Origin: Bradyrhizobium canariense
GTDB taxonomy: Bacteria > Pseudomonadota > Alphaproteobacteria > Rhizobiales > Xanthobacteraceae
Assembly (NCBI RefSeq): GCF_900105125.1
Contig: NZ_LT629750.1
Coordinates: forward strand, 4,615,001 to 4,679,000
Direction of reading: 5' to 3'
Length of the DNA: 64,000 bases
Part shown: positions 36,386-44,372 of the stretch, in pieces
How positions within the stretch are numbered: position 1 is the stretch's first letter
How the letters are laid out: every line of letters starts with the position of its first letter
The notes under the pieces: generated by a model
Told to the model about the DNA's origin: nothing
Database searches by the model: none
What the model saw: the letters and a program-made list of their open reading frames with translations, nothing else
Position numbers and translations under genes: made by a program

Positions 36386-38020
36386 ATGACAATGGCAGCA
36401 ACGGCGGACCGTGGCGTCCGCTCCGGAGGAATGACAGGTGAAGAGCGAAAAGTCATTTTCGCCTCATCGCTGGGTACCGTGTTCGAATGGTACGACTTCT
36501 ACATCTACGGAACGCTCGGCGTGTTCCTGGCGAAGTACTTTTTTGCCAATGTGCCGCCGAATGTCGGCTTCATTTTTGCGCTGCTCGCCTTCGCCGCGGG
36601 CTTCGCCGTCCGACCGTTCGGCGCGCTGATCTTCGGCCGCCTCGGCGATCTCGTCGGACGCAAATACACCTTCCTGGTCACAATGACCCTGATGGGCATC
36701 GGCACCTTCTTCATCGGTCTGTTGCCTGGTTATGGCAGCTGGGGAATTGCCGCGCCGGTTGTCTTGATCGCGCTGCGATTGGTGCAGGGCCTTGCGCTCG
36801 GCGGTGAGTATGGCGGCGCCGCGATTTACGTCGCCGAGCATGCGCCGGCCAACAAGCGCGGCTACTACACGTCATGGATTCAGACCACTGCGACGCTGGG
36901 CCTGTTCATGGCACTGCTCCTCGTCCTGGGCATTCGCAGCTGGATGGGCGAAGCCGCGTTCGGCGATTGGGGATGGCGCATCCCGTTCCTGCTGTCGGGT
37001 ATCCTGCTTGCGGTGTCGATCTGGATTCGCTTGAGCCTGAATGAATCGCCCGTCTTCCAGAAAATGAAGGAAGAAGGCACCACTTCGAAGCGTCCACTGA
37101 GCGAGGCGTTCGGCCAATGGGACAACGCCAAGATCGCGATCCTGGCATTGCTCGGCGCGACCGCGGGCGAAGCCGTGGTGTGGTACGGCGGACAGTTCTA
37201 TGCACTGTTCTTCCTGACCCAAACCATCAAGGTGCCAGCCATCGATGCGCAGATCATGATCGTGATCGCGCTGGCGCTCGGCACGCCAGGCTTCGTCATC
37301 TTCGGCTGGCTCTCGGACAAGATCGGTCGCAAGCCAATCATCCTCACCGGCTTCCTGCTGGCCGCGTTGACGTACTTCCCTATTTTCAAGGCAATTACTC
37401 ACTTCGCCAACCCGAAGCTCGAGACGGCGTTGTCAGCTTCACCGGTTACCGTGATCGCCGACCCCGCTGAATGCTCGTTCCAGTTCAAGGCGACGGGCAC
37501 GGAAAAATTCACCACGAGCTGCGACGTGGCCAAATCCGGACTCGTCAATCTTTCAGTGAACTACAACAATGAAACGGCGCCGGCCGGGACCAAAGCCAAG
37601 GTGAAGATCGGCGACCAGACGCTGGCCGCCGACAGCGCGGATTTCGCCAAGGCACTGCCCGCGGCCATCAAGGCCCACGGCTACCCTGCTTCTGCGGATC
37701 AAGCCGAGATAAACTACGTCATGACGACAGTGATGCTTTGGATTCTGGTGATCTACGTGACGCTGGTCTATGCGCCGATCGCCGCATGGCTGGTCGAACT
37801 GTTCCCGAGCCGCATTCGCTACAGTGGGGTGTCGTTGCCCTACCACATCGGCAACGGCTGGTTTGGCGGCTTCCTGCCGGCGACTGTGTTCGCGATCGCG
37901 GCAGCGACCGGAAACATCTATTCCGGCCTGTGGTATCCGGTCGGAATCGCGATCATGAGCCTGATCGTTGGCTTCCTGTTCCTGCCGGAAACCAAGGACG
38001 TCGACATCACCAAGACCTGA
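36386..38020 (+). CDS. MHS-family MFS transporter with a large periplasmic insertion
   Basis: A 544-residue metabolite:proton symporter of the MHS group (organic acid, betaine or proline type). Visible: FASSLGTVFEWYDFYIYGTL, FGRLGDLVGRKYTF (motif A), LRLVQGLALGGEYGGAAIYV and GWLSDKIGRKP. Start at MTMAATADRG (36386), with GGGGAG upstream. Between two TM segments (about residues 340-445) is an extra hydrophilic domain with two cysteines (363 and 379) that could form a disulfide, implying a periplasmic location. The insertion is longer than in E. coli ProP-like proteins. Followed by a terminator. Confidence 0.9.
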   Translation: MTMAATADRGVRSGGMTGEERKVIFASSLGTVFEWYDFYIYGTLGVFLAKYFFANVPPNVGFIFALLAFAAGFAVRPFGALIFGRLGDLVGRKYTFLVTMTLMGIGTFFIGLLPGYGSWGIAAPVVLIALRLVQGLALGGEYGGAAIYVAEHAPANKRGYYTSWIQTTATLGLFMALLLVLGIRSWMGEAAFGDWGWRIPFLLSGILLAVSIWIRLSLNESPVFQKMKEEGTTSKRPLSEAFGQWDNAKIAILALLGATAGEAVVWYGGQFYALFFLTQTIKVPAIDAQIMIVIALALGTPGFVIFGWLSDKIGRKPIILTGFLLAALTYFPIFKAITHFANPKLETALSASPVTVIADPAECSFQFKATGTEKFTTSCDVAKSGLVNLSVNYNNETAPAGTKAKVKIGDQTLAADSADFAKALPAAIKAHGYPASADQAEINYVMTTVMLWILVIYVTLVYAPIAAWLVELFPSRIRYSGVSLPYHIGNGWFGGFLPATVFAIAAATGNIYSGLWYPVGIAIMSLIVGFLFLPETKDVDITKT

Positions 38021-38058
38021 GATTGATTCGGCGGCGACGAGCCGCCCTCTATCCCTCC

Positions 38059-38089
38059 CGGCCGCGGCGCGATCCGCGGCCGGTTTTTC
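38059..38089 (+). terminator. Rho-independent terminator of the MHS transporter gene
   Basis: CCGGCCGCGG (38059-38068) pairs perfectly with CCGCGGCCGG (38075-38084), loop CGCGAT, followed by TTTTT. It abuts the stop codon of the convergent yjbQ-type gene. Confidence 0.9.
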
Positions 38090-38554
38090 TTAGCTAACGC
38101 TTCCCATGAACTGGAGCACGACCTCGCGCCGATGTGGGCGCACGCGATGCTCAATCAGGTAAATCGCCTGCCAGGTGCCCAATGCAAGCTCGCCTTTCAG
38201 GACCGGGATGTGCAGCGAGGTTGCCGTCAGCATGGTCTTGACGTGCGCCGGCATGTCATCAGGGCCTTCGGTATCGTGGCTCCATCCGGCGTCCTCGGGC
38301 GCGTGCCGGTCAAGCGCCGTCATCAGGTCGTCGAGCACTGACGGATCGGCGTTTTCCTGAATGGTGAGCGACGCCGAGGTGTGGCGAATAAACAGCGTCA
38401 CCGCCCCTTCCCTCGCCTTCGCCTCCTTCACAAATTTCGCGACCTCGGCGGTAAGATCGACGAAGCCGGCCCCGGACGTTTGAATCGTCAGCAGCGAGGT
38501 CGCGATGGTGGCCGCAGTGACGCTCGATGGGGCGCTGTGGGATATCAGGTTCAT
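38090..38554 (-). CDS. YjbQ/UPF0047 family protein
   Basis: A 154-residue protein of the secondary thiamine-phosphate synthase enzyme (YjbQ) family. Visible: GAVTLFIRHTSASLTIQENAD, VLDDLMTALDRHAPEDAGW, DMPAHVKTMLTATSLHIPV and the C-terminal GTWQAIYLIEHRVRPHRREV, with the conserved metal-site histidines and Glu. The thiamine activity shown for some members is weak, so the physiological role is open. It is convergent with the transporter gene and stands alone. Confidence 0.92.
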   Translation of the reverse strand: MNLISHSAPSSVTAATIATSLLTIQTSGAGFVDLTAEVAKFVKEAKAREGAVTLFIRHTSASLTIQENADPSVLDDLMTALDRHAPEDAGWSHDTEGPDDMPAHVKTMLTATSLHIPVLKGELALGTWQAIYLIEHRVRPHRREVVLQFMGSVS

Positions 38555-38677
38555 GGAATAACCTTTGTAGGGTCGGCAAAGCCGCTCTTCGCGCCCCGCT
38601 CACCCCAATACAAGCGACGGGCTGTTGATGGGAACGCTTCGCTTCCCCCACTCATGGAGTCATCGCGCGAGCCTGCG

Positions 38678-39199
38678 TCAAATCCCGCCGCTGACATCTT
38701 TCTGCATGCGATTGGCCATGTCGACCAAACGTCGCCAGGCTTGTTCCAGAACCGACATCATCCGGTCCATGTCGCGGTCGCTCGGCAACGGAATTTCGAT
38801 TTTGCGCGCGCCGTCGGCCACATCAGGTTCAGGCTTTTTCAGCGAGTCCGATTTCGGCAGCGGTTCATCGATCTTGCCGGGAACCGTCGGCTCACGCTCC
38901 GCCAATTGTGTTTTGAGTTTTTCATTTTCGGCCTGCAGCCGGCCGATTTCGTCGTCGAGCGCCGCGCGTTCGTCAGGCACGGTGTAGCAGGCCCAGCCGG
39001 TGCCGTTGTCGGCGCAATTTGACACCGCGCCGGTCCGGGTATCGAGCCTGATCACGCCATCGGCGACCGGTGACAGAACATAGCGGCCATTCTCGGCATC
39101 GGGTATCGCCTGCCCTGCCACGCTGCCGCCGACGCCAAAAATCGTCACCGCGGCGACGGCGAATATGAAAAATTTCGGAGGTGACGCTGCTGTCAGCAT
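38678..39199 (-). CDS. Hypothetical secreted coiled-coil protein
   Basis: A 173-residue protein with an N-terminal hydrophobic segment (FFIFAVAAVTIFGVGGSVAG, signal peptide or anchor), then GRYVLSPVADGVIRLDTRTG with two cysteines (CADNGTGWACY), a heptad-like coiled coil (IGRLQAENEKLKTQLAERE), a Pro/Lys-rich linker and a C-terminal helix. Start at MLTAASPP (39199), with GGCGGAG upstream. I know similar uncharacterised proteins in Bradyrhizobium but no function. Likely periplasmic. Confidence 0.78.
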   Translation of the reverse strand: MLTAASPPKFFIFAVAAVTIFGVGGSVAGQAIPDAENGRYVLSPVADGVIRLDTRTGAVSNCADNGTGWACYTVPDERAALDDEIGRLQAENEKLKTQLAEREPTVPGKIDEPLPKSDSLKKPEPDVADGARKIEIPLPSDRDMDRMMSVLEQAWRRLVDMANRMQKDVSGGI

Positions 39200-39292
39200 G
39201 GGATTGCTCCGCCTCAAGACTGCAACTGCTTCCTTATACCTGGCGTTTCCGGGCTAAGTGGGTAGCGCGGAGGGACGCGTCAGAACACAACA

Positions 39293-39916
39293 CTACACCT
39301 GCGAACGATAGGGCGCTCGCCCTGATTTCAACGCATCCGCGAGCAGTTCGATCCGATCCTGACCCCAGAATACCTCGCCATCGAGCACATAGACCGGCGA
39401 ACCAAACACGTCGGCCGCAAGGGCATCCTGACGGTTCTGCTCATAGGCCGCGCTGATCTCTTCCGAACCGGAACGCTCGACCAATTGCTTGCCGGGAAGT
39501 CCGCAATCATCGGCCAGCTTGGTCAGCGTCGCCGGATCGGCCAGACTGAGCTGGTCTTCCCAAACGGCCGCGAAAGCCCGCCGCAGGAACCGATCGGGAT
39601 CGTGACCAGCCTCGATCGCCGCAATCACGACGCCATCGGCCAGCCGTGCATTGAATGGCCAATTCGCCGGCTGAAGATGAAATTTCAAGCCGCGCTTGTC
39701 ACGCCAGCGTTGCAATTCGACCATTCGGTAGCGCTGCCGCACCGGATGGCGCTTGAGCAACGGCAGCCCGCCGGTTTCGGAAAACAGGTCGACCAGCACC
39801 ACCGGCTTGTGATTCACCTCGAGATCGTGTGCCGCGACGACATCCCGGAAAAATTTGTGTCCGATATAGGCCCACGGAGATTGAAGTGAAAAATAGTAGT
39901 CGACCCGACGCGGCAT
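39293..39916 (-). CDS. 2-hydroxychromene-2-carboxylate isomerase-like (DsbA fold) protein
   Basis: A 207-residue protein of the DsbA/GST-kappa-like fold. The N-terminus RVDYYFSLQSPWAYIGHKFF has the Ser in the position used by the isomerase (no C-x-x-C), followed by FSETGGLPLLKRHPVRQRYR and VFGSPVYVLDGEVFWGQDRI, the cis-Pro loop and C-terminal signature. Start at MPRRVDYY with GGGGAG upstream is better supported than the ATG at 39931. In known cases it uses glutathione in naphthalene breakdown; here no such genes are near, so the physiological substrate is uncertain. Confidence 0.87.
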   Translation of the reverse strand: MPRRVDYYFSLQSPWAYIGHKFFRDVVAAHDLEVNHKPVVLVDLFSETGGLPLLKRHPVRQRYRMVELQRWRDKRGLKFHLQPANWPFNARLADGVVIAAIEAGHDPDRFLRRAFAAVWEDQLSLADPATLTKLADDCGLPGKQLVERSGSEEISAAYEQNRQDALAADVFGSPVYVLDGEVFWGQDRIELLADALKSGRAPYRSQV

Positions 39917-40014
39917 GCGGCTCCCCGGCATAGGTACACTGGCGACCATCCCAACAGACCCGCCACGGCGATGCAAGATCGATCATTGCGACGCCGGAAG
40001 CCTGATCGGCTGTC

Positions 40015-40584
40015 TTATTCCAGCCGCATTGAGGCGTCTGAGACGCGCCGTCCGAACCACATCCGCCGCAACAACCGGTCCTTCCTGACAAACTGGTAAT
40101 AGAGCGCAGCAGCGACGTGCAGCGAGCTAAGGCCAGCGAGGATCAGTGCGAGATAGAAGTGCGCCACGAAGGTGGGATAAATCGCAAAACTCGGCGGCAG
40201 CGGCTCGCCCGATCGCTGAAACACGATCCTGTTGAGGCCCGCCAGGATCCCGGTCGCATAGCCGGACGCGACCATCAGGAAGATCACACCATAGAATCCG
40301 TAATGGGCAGCCGGCGCGAGACGGTCGAGCAGGCGATTGCCCGTCGTCGCATCGGCCGGTTTCGATGTCCATGCCCGGACAACGAGGCGAACGGCCATCA
40401 GTGCGAGGATCAGCATTCCCACGGACATATGGACCAGGAGAATGCCGATCTTCTGCGGATCAACGTTGGGCATCGCCGCAAGCACGAAGAAGCCGATGCC
40501 CAACATCGCAATGATCAGAATGGCGAGCAGCCAGTGCAGCGCCACCAGCAACGGGTGAAATCGCGATACCAGCATGATCTTCAT
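40015..40584 (-). CDS. Cytochrome b561-family membrane protein
   Basis: A 189-residue, four-TM protein of the bacterial cytochrome b561 type. Visible: FHPLLVALHWLLAILIIAML (heme His), ILLVHMSVGMLILALMAVRL (His in TM2), AAHYGFYGVIFLMVASGY (His in TM3) and HVAAALYYQFVRKD (final His). It is expected to carry b heme and pass electrons across the inner membrane, possibly scavenging superoxide as in E. coli CybB. Its ATG overlaps the SRPBCC stop (ATGA), making it the third gene of an ArsR-led operon. Confidence 0.9.
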   Translation of the reverse strand: MKIMLVSRFHPLLVALHWLLAILIIAMLGIGFFVLAAMPNVDPQKIGILLVHMSVGMLILALMAVRLVVRAWTSKPADATTGNRLLDRLAPAAHYGFYGVIFLMVASGYATGILAGLNRIVFQRSGEPLPPSFAIYPTFVAHFYLALILAGLSSLHVAAALYYQFVRKDRLLRRMWFGRRVSDASMRLE

Positions 40585-41018
40585 GGCAGGCCCGCTGCCA
40601 CCCGCTCCAGACCGGCAACGTATTTCTGCCAGCCGTAAGTAGCGCCCTGATAGTTCCTGGTATCTTGCGGACGGAAGCCCGACTGTTCCATGCGCACATG
40701 GGTACCAGCTTCAGTGCGCGTCAGTGTCCAGGTCACAACCGTCTTGATTCCCGTCGCCGCCTCATCGCCCGAGGCATTCCAGCTGTAGGACAGCCGCTGA
40801 TTGGGCTCGACGACAAGGACTTCGCAGTCGACCACGCCGTTCCAATGCGGCATCGGGCTGCTGCGCAGGTTGAACCGATGGCCGACCACCGGCTCAAAAT
40901 CGTTCTGCATCAACCACTCTTCGATCAGCGGACCTTGCGTGAGTGCGCGCCAGATCTTTTCCGGCGGATGCGGCATCACGCGTTCGACAAGCAAAGTACA
41001 TGTGGCGGCGTCGGTCAT
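40581..41018 (-). CDS. SRPBCC (AHSA1-type) domain protein
   Basis: A 145-residue START-like protein: LLVERVMPHPPEKIWRALTQ, IEEWLMQNDFEPVVGHRF, then WNGVVDCEVLVVEPNQRLSY and VTWTLTRTEAGTHVRMEQSG match the Aha1/SRPBCC fold with a hydrophobic ligand cavity. In bacteria such proteins are very often co-transcribed with an ArsR repressor, as here (4-nt overlap on both sides). Ligand unknown; it may sequester or modify the inducer. Confidence 0.92.
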   Translation of the reverse strand: MTDAATCTLLVERVMPHPPEKIWRALTQGPLIEEWLMQNDFEPVVGHRFNLRSSPMPHWNGVVDCEVLVVEPNQRLSYSWNASGDEAATGIKTVVTWTLTRTEAGTHVRMEQSGFRPQDTRNYQGATYGWQKYVAGLERVAAGLP

Positions 41019-41338
41019 TGATCCATCCTGTTCAGTAGCGTTTCAAGACGATCGAACCTGTCGCGCCAGAAGACGCCATACAGGCTCATCCAGTCGATCA
41101 GGGGCGCGAGGCCTTGAAGCTCCGCGCTGTAATGGGTCTGTCGTCCCTCATGGCGGTCGCGCACCAGTCCCGCGAGCTTCAACACCGCCAGATGTTTCGA
41201 CACCGCGGGTTGCGAGACGCCGGAATACTCCGTCAACACGCGCACCGTCTGTTCGCCGTCGCGCGCGAGCCGCTCGAAAAGCGACCGCCGGGTCGGATCG
41301 GCAAGGGTTCGAAAGATCAGGTCCGGGGCGCTGTGCAT
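41015..41338 (-). CDS. ArsR/SmtB family transcriptional regulator
   Basis: A 107-residue winged-helix repressor. LIFRTLADPTRRSLFERLAR opens the domain and VSQPAVSKHLAVLKLAGLVR is the recognition helix. The metal-binding ELCVCDL box of metal-sensing ArsR proteins is absent, consistent with the SRPBCC-linked (AHSA1) subgroup. ATG at 41338 is used because the domain begins there. A perfect 8-bp inverted repeat (41345-41364) just upstream is the likely operator, so autoregulation of the three-gene operon is expected. Confidence 0.92.
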   Translation of the reverse strand: MHSAPDLIFRTLADPTRRSLFERLARDGEQTVRVLTEYSGVSQPAVSKHLAVLKLAGLVRDRHEGRQTHYSAELQGLAPLIDWMSLYGVFWRDRFDRLETLLNRMDQ

Positions 41339-41344
41339 AAATTC

Positions 41345-41364
41345 CCATAACCCAATGGTTATGG
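41345..41364. promoter_or_regulatory. Candidate ArsR operator
   Basis: CCATAACC-CAAT-GGTTATGG: perfect 8-bp arms with a 4-bp spacer, only 7 bp upstream of the arsR-type ATG. Size and position are typical of ArsR autoregulatory sites. Confidence 0.7.
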
Positions 41365-41511
41365 ATTGGTCAAGACGAATTTGCGGAATCGCGCACACCC
41401 TTCGGCAATCATGTCTGTGGCTGCTGCAGCGCGGCGATTGCTCCACAGACGGTTCGTGACAGGCACGATAAATCGAGCTAAATCAAAGAGCTAACTGGTT
41501 ACGACGCAATC

Positions 41512-41540
41512 TTGACTTGGTTGGAGGCGGTAAGTATGGT
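41512..41540 (+). promoter_or_regulatory. Sigma70-like promoter of the atp F0 operon
   Basis: TTGACT (41512-41517), a 17-nt spacer, then TATGGT (41535-41540), about 68 nt before the atpI start. The -35 is near consensus and spacing is optimal; the -10 is weaker. Confidence 0.55.
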
Positions 41541-41608
41541 CCGCGCGGCTTTTGAGGGTGACGGGGCGTCATTTCCATCAACGCGGCATCGTTTCGGGTC
41601 TCTACAGC

Positions 41609-41986
41609 ATGGCTGAAGGCACGGACGAGAGCGGAAACGGAAATCGCGACACATCGTCGTCCGATGAAGCTGCGCTTTCCGCAAGGCTCGGAAGTCTGGA
41701 TCATCGGTTGTCCGAAATTCGAGGCAGCCGCAAAACCAGGACTGACCAACCCGGATCAGAAGGCGGAGGCGGAGCTGCCAGAGCCTCGGCAATGGCGCTT
41801 GGTTTCCGGCTTTCTTCGGAGTTGATTGCCGGCGTTATTGTCGGGGCGTTGCTTGGCTGGGGTCTCGACCACTTGCTGTCGACCTCACCTTGGGGGCTTA
41901 TCGTGTTTGTTCTGCTCGGCTTTACCGCCGGCGTGGTCAACGTGGTGAGATCGGCAGGCGCGGTTCCGGACCGCACCGGCCGTTAA
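41609..41986 (+). CDS. atpI: ATP synthase protein I (AtpI/AtpZ-type)
   Basis: A 125-residue protein with a hydrophilic N-terminal half and two TM segments (LIAGVIVGALLGWGLDHLL, IVFVLLGFTAGVVNVV), as in AtpI. Family role: assembly help for the c-ring or associated ion supply. The start is set at MAEGTDESG (41609), removing an unlikely leader starting at 41552. It leads the F0 operon with atpB 69 bp downstream, its usual place in alphaproteobacteria. Confidence 0.9.
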   Translation: MAEGTDESGNGNRDTSSSDEAALSARLGSLDHRLSEIRGSRKTRTDQPGSEGGGGAARASAMALGFRLSSELIAGVIVGALLGWGLDHLLSTSPWGLIVFVLLGFTAGVVNVVRSAGAVPDRTGR

Positions 41987-42055
41987 GACGGAAAGCCGGA
42001 CCGATTGATTGCAGAGCGTCGGCGTGGCCGGCGGTACCTTAGAGATGCCACGCGG

Positions 42056-42805
42056 ATGATCGATCCGATCGAACAGTTCAACATCGAAAAGATCTTCACG
42101 ATCGGCCACATCGGCCATCAGGAGATCGCCTTCACCAATTCATCCGCCTACATGTTCGGTTCCGTGGCGTTGATTTCACTGCTGATGATCGGCGGCGTCG
42201 CCGGACGGCAGATGGTGCCGGGGCGCATCCAATCGATGGCAGAGCTGAGCTACGAATTCGTGGCCAACACCATCAGATCGACGGCCGGCAAGGAAGGGAT
42301 GAAATTCTTTCCGTTCGTGTTTTCGATCTTCATGCTGCTGACCGTTTCCAACATGGTCGGCGTTATTCCCTATTCGTTTACGATTTCGAGCCACCTCATC
42401 GTCACGGCGGCGCTGGCCGTCCTGGTGTTCCTCACCGTGCTGGTCTACGGCTTCTACAAGAACGGCCTGAAATTTTTCAAGCTGTTCGTGCCGAGCGGCA
42501 TTCCGATCTTCATCCTGCCGCTGGTCGTATTCATCGAGGTGTTCTCGTTTTTCCTGCGGCCGATCTCGCACTCGGTGCGTCTATTCGCGAACATGCTCGC
42601 GGGCCACATCGCGCTCGCGGTCTTCGCGAGCTTCATTCCGCTGCTGGCGGGCCTCGGCATCGCCGGCTACTTCGGCGCCGTGCTGCCGCTCGGCATGGTG
42701 ATCGCGCTGACCGCGCTCGAGTTGCTGGTCGCGTTCCTTCAGGCCTACGTCTTCACCATCCTCACCTGCATCTATATCAACGATGCTATCCATCCGGGCC
42801 ACTGA
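42056..42805 (+). CDS. atpB: F0F1 ATP synthase subunit a
   Basis: A 249-residue, multi-TM proton-channel subunit. Visible: [20 protein letters not shown] at the start, [20 protein letters not shown], and the essential Arg in [15 protein letters not shown], plus [20 protein letters not shown]. This Arg faces the c-ring Glu. Start at MIDPIEQ (42056); the extra residues from 42005 are not expected. A 40-bp gap separates it from atpE. Confidence 0.96.
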   Translation: MIDPIEQFNIEKIFTIGHIGHQEIAFTNSSAYMFGSVALISLLMIGGVAGRQMVPGRIQSMAELSYEFVANTIRSTAGKEGMKFFPFVFSIFMLLTVSNMVGVIPYSFTISSHLIVTAALAVLVFLTVLVYGFYKNGLKFFKLFVPSGIPIFILPLVVFIEVFSFFLRPISHSVRLFANMLAGHIALAVFASFIPLLAGLGIAGYFGAVLPLGMVIALTALELLVAFLQAYVFTILTCIYINDAIHPGH

Positions 42806-42845
42806 TCCGGCCCGTCTCACCAAACCTCAACAAGGAGTTCGTTTC

Positions 42846-43073
42846 ATGGATCCGATTGCCGCAAAGTACATTGGCGCTGGTATTGCCTGCATTGGCATGG
42901 GTGGCGCAGGCGCAGGCGTGGGCATCATCTTCGGCAACTATCTCGCCGCTGCGGTGCGCAATCCTTCGGCAGCCCAGGGCCAGTTCGGCAACCTGATTTT
43001 CGGCTTCGCCGTGACCGAAGCGCTCGGCATCTTCTCGCTACTGATCGCGCTCCTGCTCTTGTTCGCGCTCTGA
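42846..43073 (+). CDS. atpE: F0F1 ATP synthase subunit c
   Basis: A 75-residue two-helix proteolipid. [20 protein letters not shown], the glycine motif [20 protein letters not shown] (polar loop RNP) and helix 2 with the proton-binding Glu58 in [10 protein letters not shown] identify it. AAGGAG ribosome site is 10 nt upstream. Highly expressed relative to its neighbours in all such operons. Confidence 0.97.
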   Translation: MDPIAAKYIGAGIACIGMGGAGAGVGIIFGNYLAAAVRNPSAAQGQFGNLIFGFAVTEALGIFSLLIALLLLFAL

Positions 43074-43082
43074 GACTTGCCT

Positions 43083-43110
43083 GCGCGTATTCTCTTACGG
43101 AATACGCGCT
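43083..43110. repeat. Minimal copy of the GCGCGTATTC palindrome inside the atp operon
   Basis: GCGCGTATTC-TCTTACG-GAATACGCG(C)T: only the two outer arms of the dispersed repeat remain, the GCAAAACCGGT core being absent. It sits between atpE and atpF' and could form a small mRNA hairpin. Confidence 0.7.
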
Positions 43111-43130
43111 AAGCCGAACAGGAGAAGCCG

Positions 43131-43679
43131 GTGGCTGAGAGTCATGGCGACGCCAAGGGCACGACCGCCCATACCGAAGCCCACGAGCGTGCGTTTCCGC
43201 CGTTCCAGAAGGACACCTTTGCTTCGCAACTGGTGTCGCTGGCGATTGCGTTCGTCGCACTTTATCTGATCGTGTCGCGGATCGCGCTGCCACGTGTCGG
43301 CAGCGTAATCGACGAACGTCAGAGCAGGATCGACGGCGATCTGGCCGATGCGCAAAAGCTGAGGGACCAGTCCGATGCTGCGCTGAAAGCCTATGAGAGC
43401 GAGCTCGCCTCCGCGCGTTCCCGGGCGCAGGCGATCGGCGCGGAGACCCGCGAAAAACTCAACGCGGCATCCGAGGCCGAGCGCAAGTCTCTGGAAGAAA
43501 AGCTGTCGCTCAAGTTGGCCGAGGCAGAGAAAACCATTGCCTCGACGCGTGAGGCCGCGATGAGCAATGTCCGCGGCATCGCCGCGGATGCGGCTTCGGC
43601 CATTGTGCAGCGGCTCGCCGGCGTGCAGCCCGACGCCCGGTCCGTGAACAGCGCTGTCGACGCGTCCTTGAAGGGATAA
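43131..43679 (+). CDS. atpF': F0F1 ATP synthase subunit b'
   Basis: A 182-residue b-type stator subunit. A His/Ala-rich leader precedes the single TM segment ([20 protein letters not shown]) followed by [20 protein letters not shown] and a long right-handed coiled coil. It begins with GTG at 43131 with AGGAG 7 nt upstream. The longer leader and its place before the second b gene mark it as b' (also called atpG or atpX) in photosynthetic and alphaproteobacterial lineages. Confidence 0.94.
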   Translation: MAESHGDAKGTTAHTEAHERAFPPFQKDTFASQLVSLAIAFVALYLIVSRIALPRVGSVIDERQSRIDGDLADAQKLRDQSDAALKAYESELASARSRAQAIGAETREKLNAASEAERKSLEEKLSLKLAEAEKTIASTREAAMSNVRGIAADAASAIVQRLAGVQPDARSVNSAVDASLKG

Positions 43680-43684
43680 GTTAG

Positions 43685-44170
43685 ATGTTCGCTGAACCGG
43701 AATTTTGGGTCGCCGTCGCTTTCGTCATCCTGATGATCGTGTTCGTTTATGTCGGCGTCCACCGCACGGTGCTGACGGCACTGGATCATCGCCGCGACCG
43801 CATCAAGGCCGAGCTCGACGACGCCCGCCGCCTCAAGGACGAGGCTGCCAAGCTGCTCGCCGACTACAAGGCACGCCATGTCAGCGCCGAGCGCGAGGCG
43901 CAGGACATCATCACGTCGGCAAAAGCCGAGGCTGAACGGATCGCGGCCGAGGCCAAGATCAAAATGGAAGATTTCGTTGCCCGGCGCACCAAGACCGCCG
44001 AGGGCAAGATCGCGCTGGCCGAAGCGCAGGCGATCGCCGACGTCCGCTCGGCGGCAGCCAGCGCCGCGGTTGCCGCGGCCTCCAGCATCCTGTCGCAATC
44101 GGTAAAAGGCCAGGTCGCCGACGACCTGCTGGCCAAGGGCATTGCCGAAGTTCGCCAAAAGCTGAACTGA
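43685..44170 (+). CDS. atpF: F0F1 ATP synthase subunit b
   Basis: A 161-residue b subunit. TM near residues 5-25 ([20 protein letters not shown]), then [20 protein letters not shown] and a long charged coiled coil reaching the F1 head. It starts 5 nt after the b' stop and is last in the F0 operon; a strong terminator follows. The F1 genes are not in this window, so, as in relatives, they lie at another locus. Confidence 0.95.
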   Translation: MFAEPEFWVAVAFVILMIVFVYVGVHRTVLTALDHRRDRIKAELDDARRLKDEAAKLLADYKARHVSAEREAQDIITSAKAEAERIAAEAKIKMEDFVARRTKTAEGKIALAEAQAIADVRSAAASAAVAAASSILSQSVKGQVADDLLAKGIAEVRQKLN

Positions 44171-44188
44171 AAACACCGATACCGATAG

Positions 44189-44226
44189 AAAAGCCGGTGC
44201 GATCACCTCGCGCCGGCTTTTGTTTT
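44189..44226 (+). terminator. Rho-independent terminator of the atp F0 operon
   Basis: AAAAGCCGG (44189-44197) pairs with CCGGCTTTT (44213-44221), the stem extended inward by GCG/CGC, followed by a T-rich stretch (TTTTGTTTT). It lies 18 nt after the atpF stop. Confidence 0.88.
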
Positions 44227-44372
44227 GGCGTCACGCTCCGCAAAAGCGGCCCGTGTCCGATCTTCCAAAGCGCTCGCGATTGAACCGAAAAGCCGCGGGC
44301 GCGCCGGATACCGGCTTCGCGCGTCACGGCTTTGCACGTGTCCGGCGACACGCGCCAAACAGAGGGCGCAGC

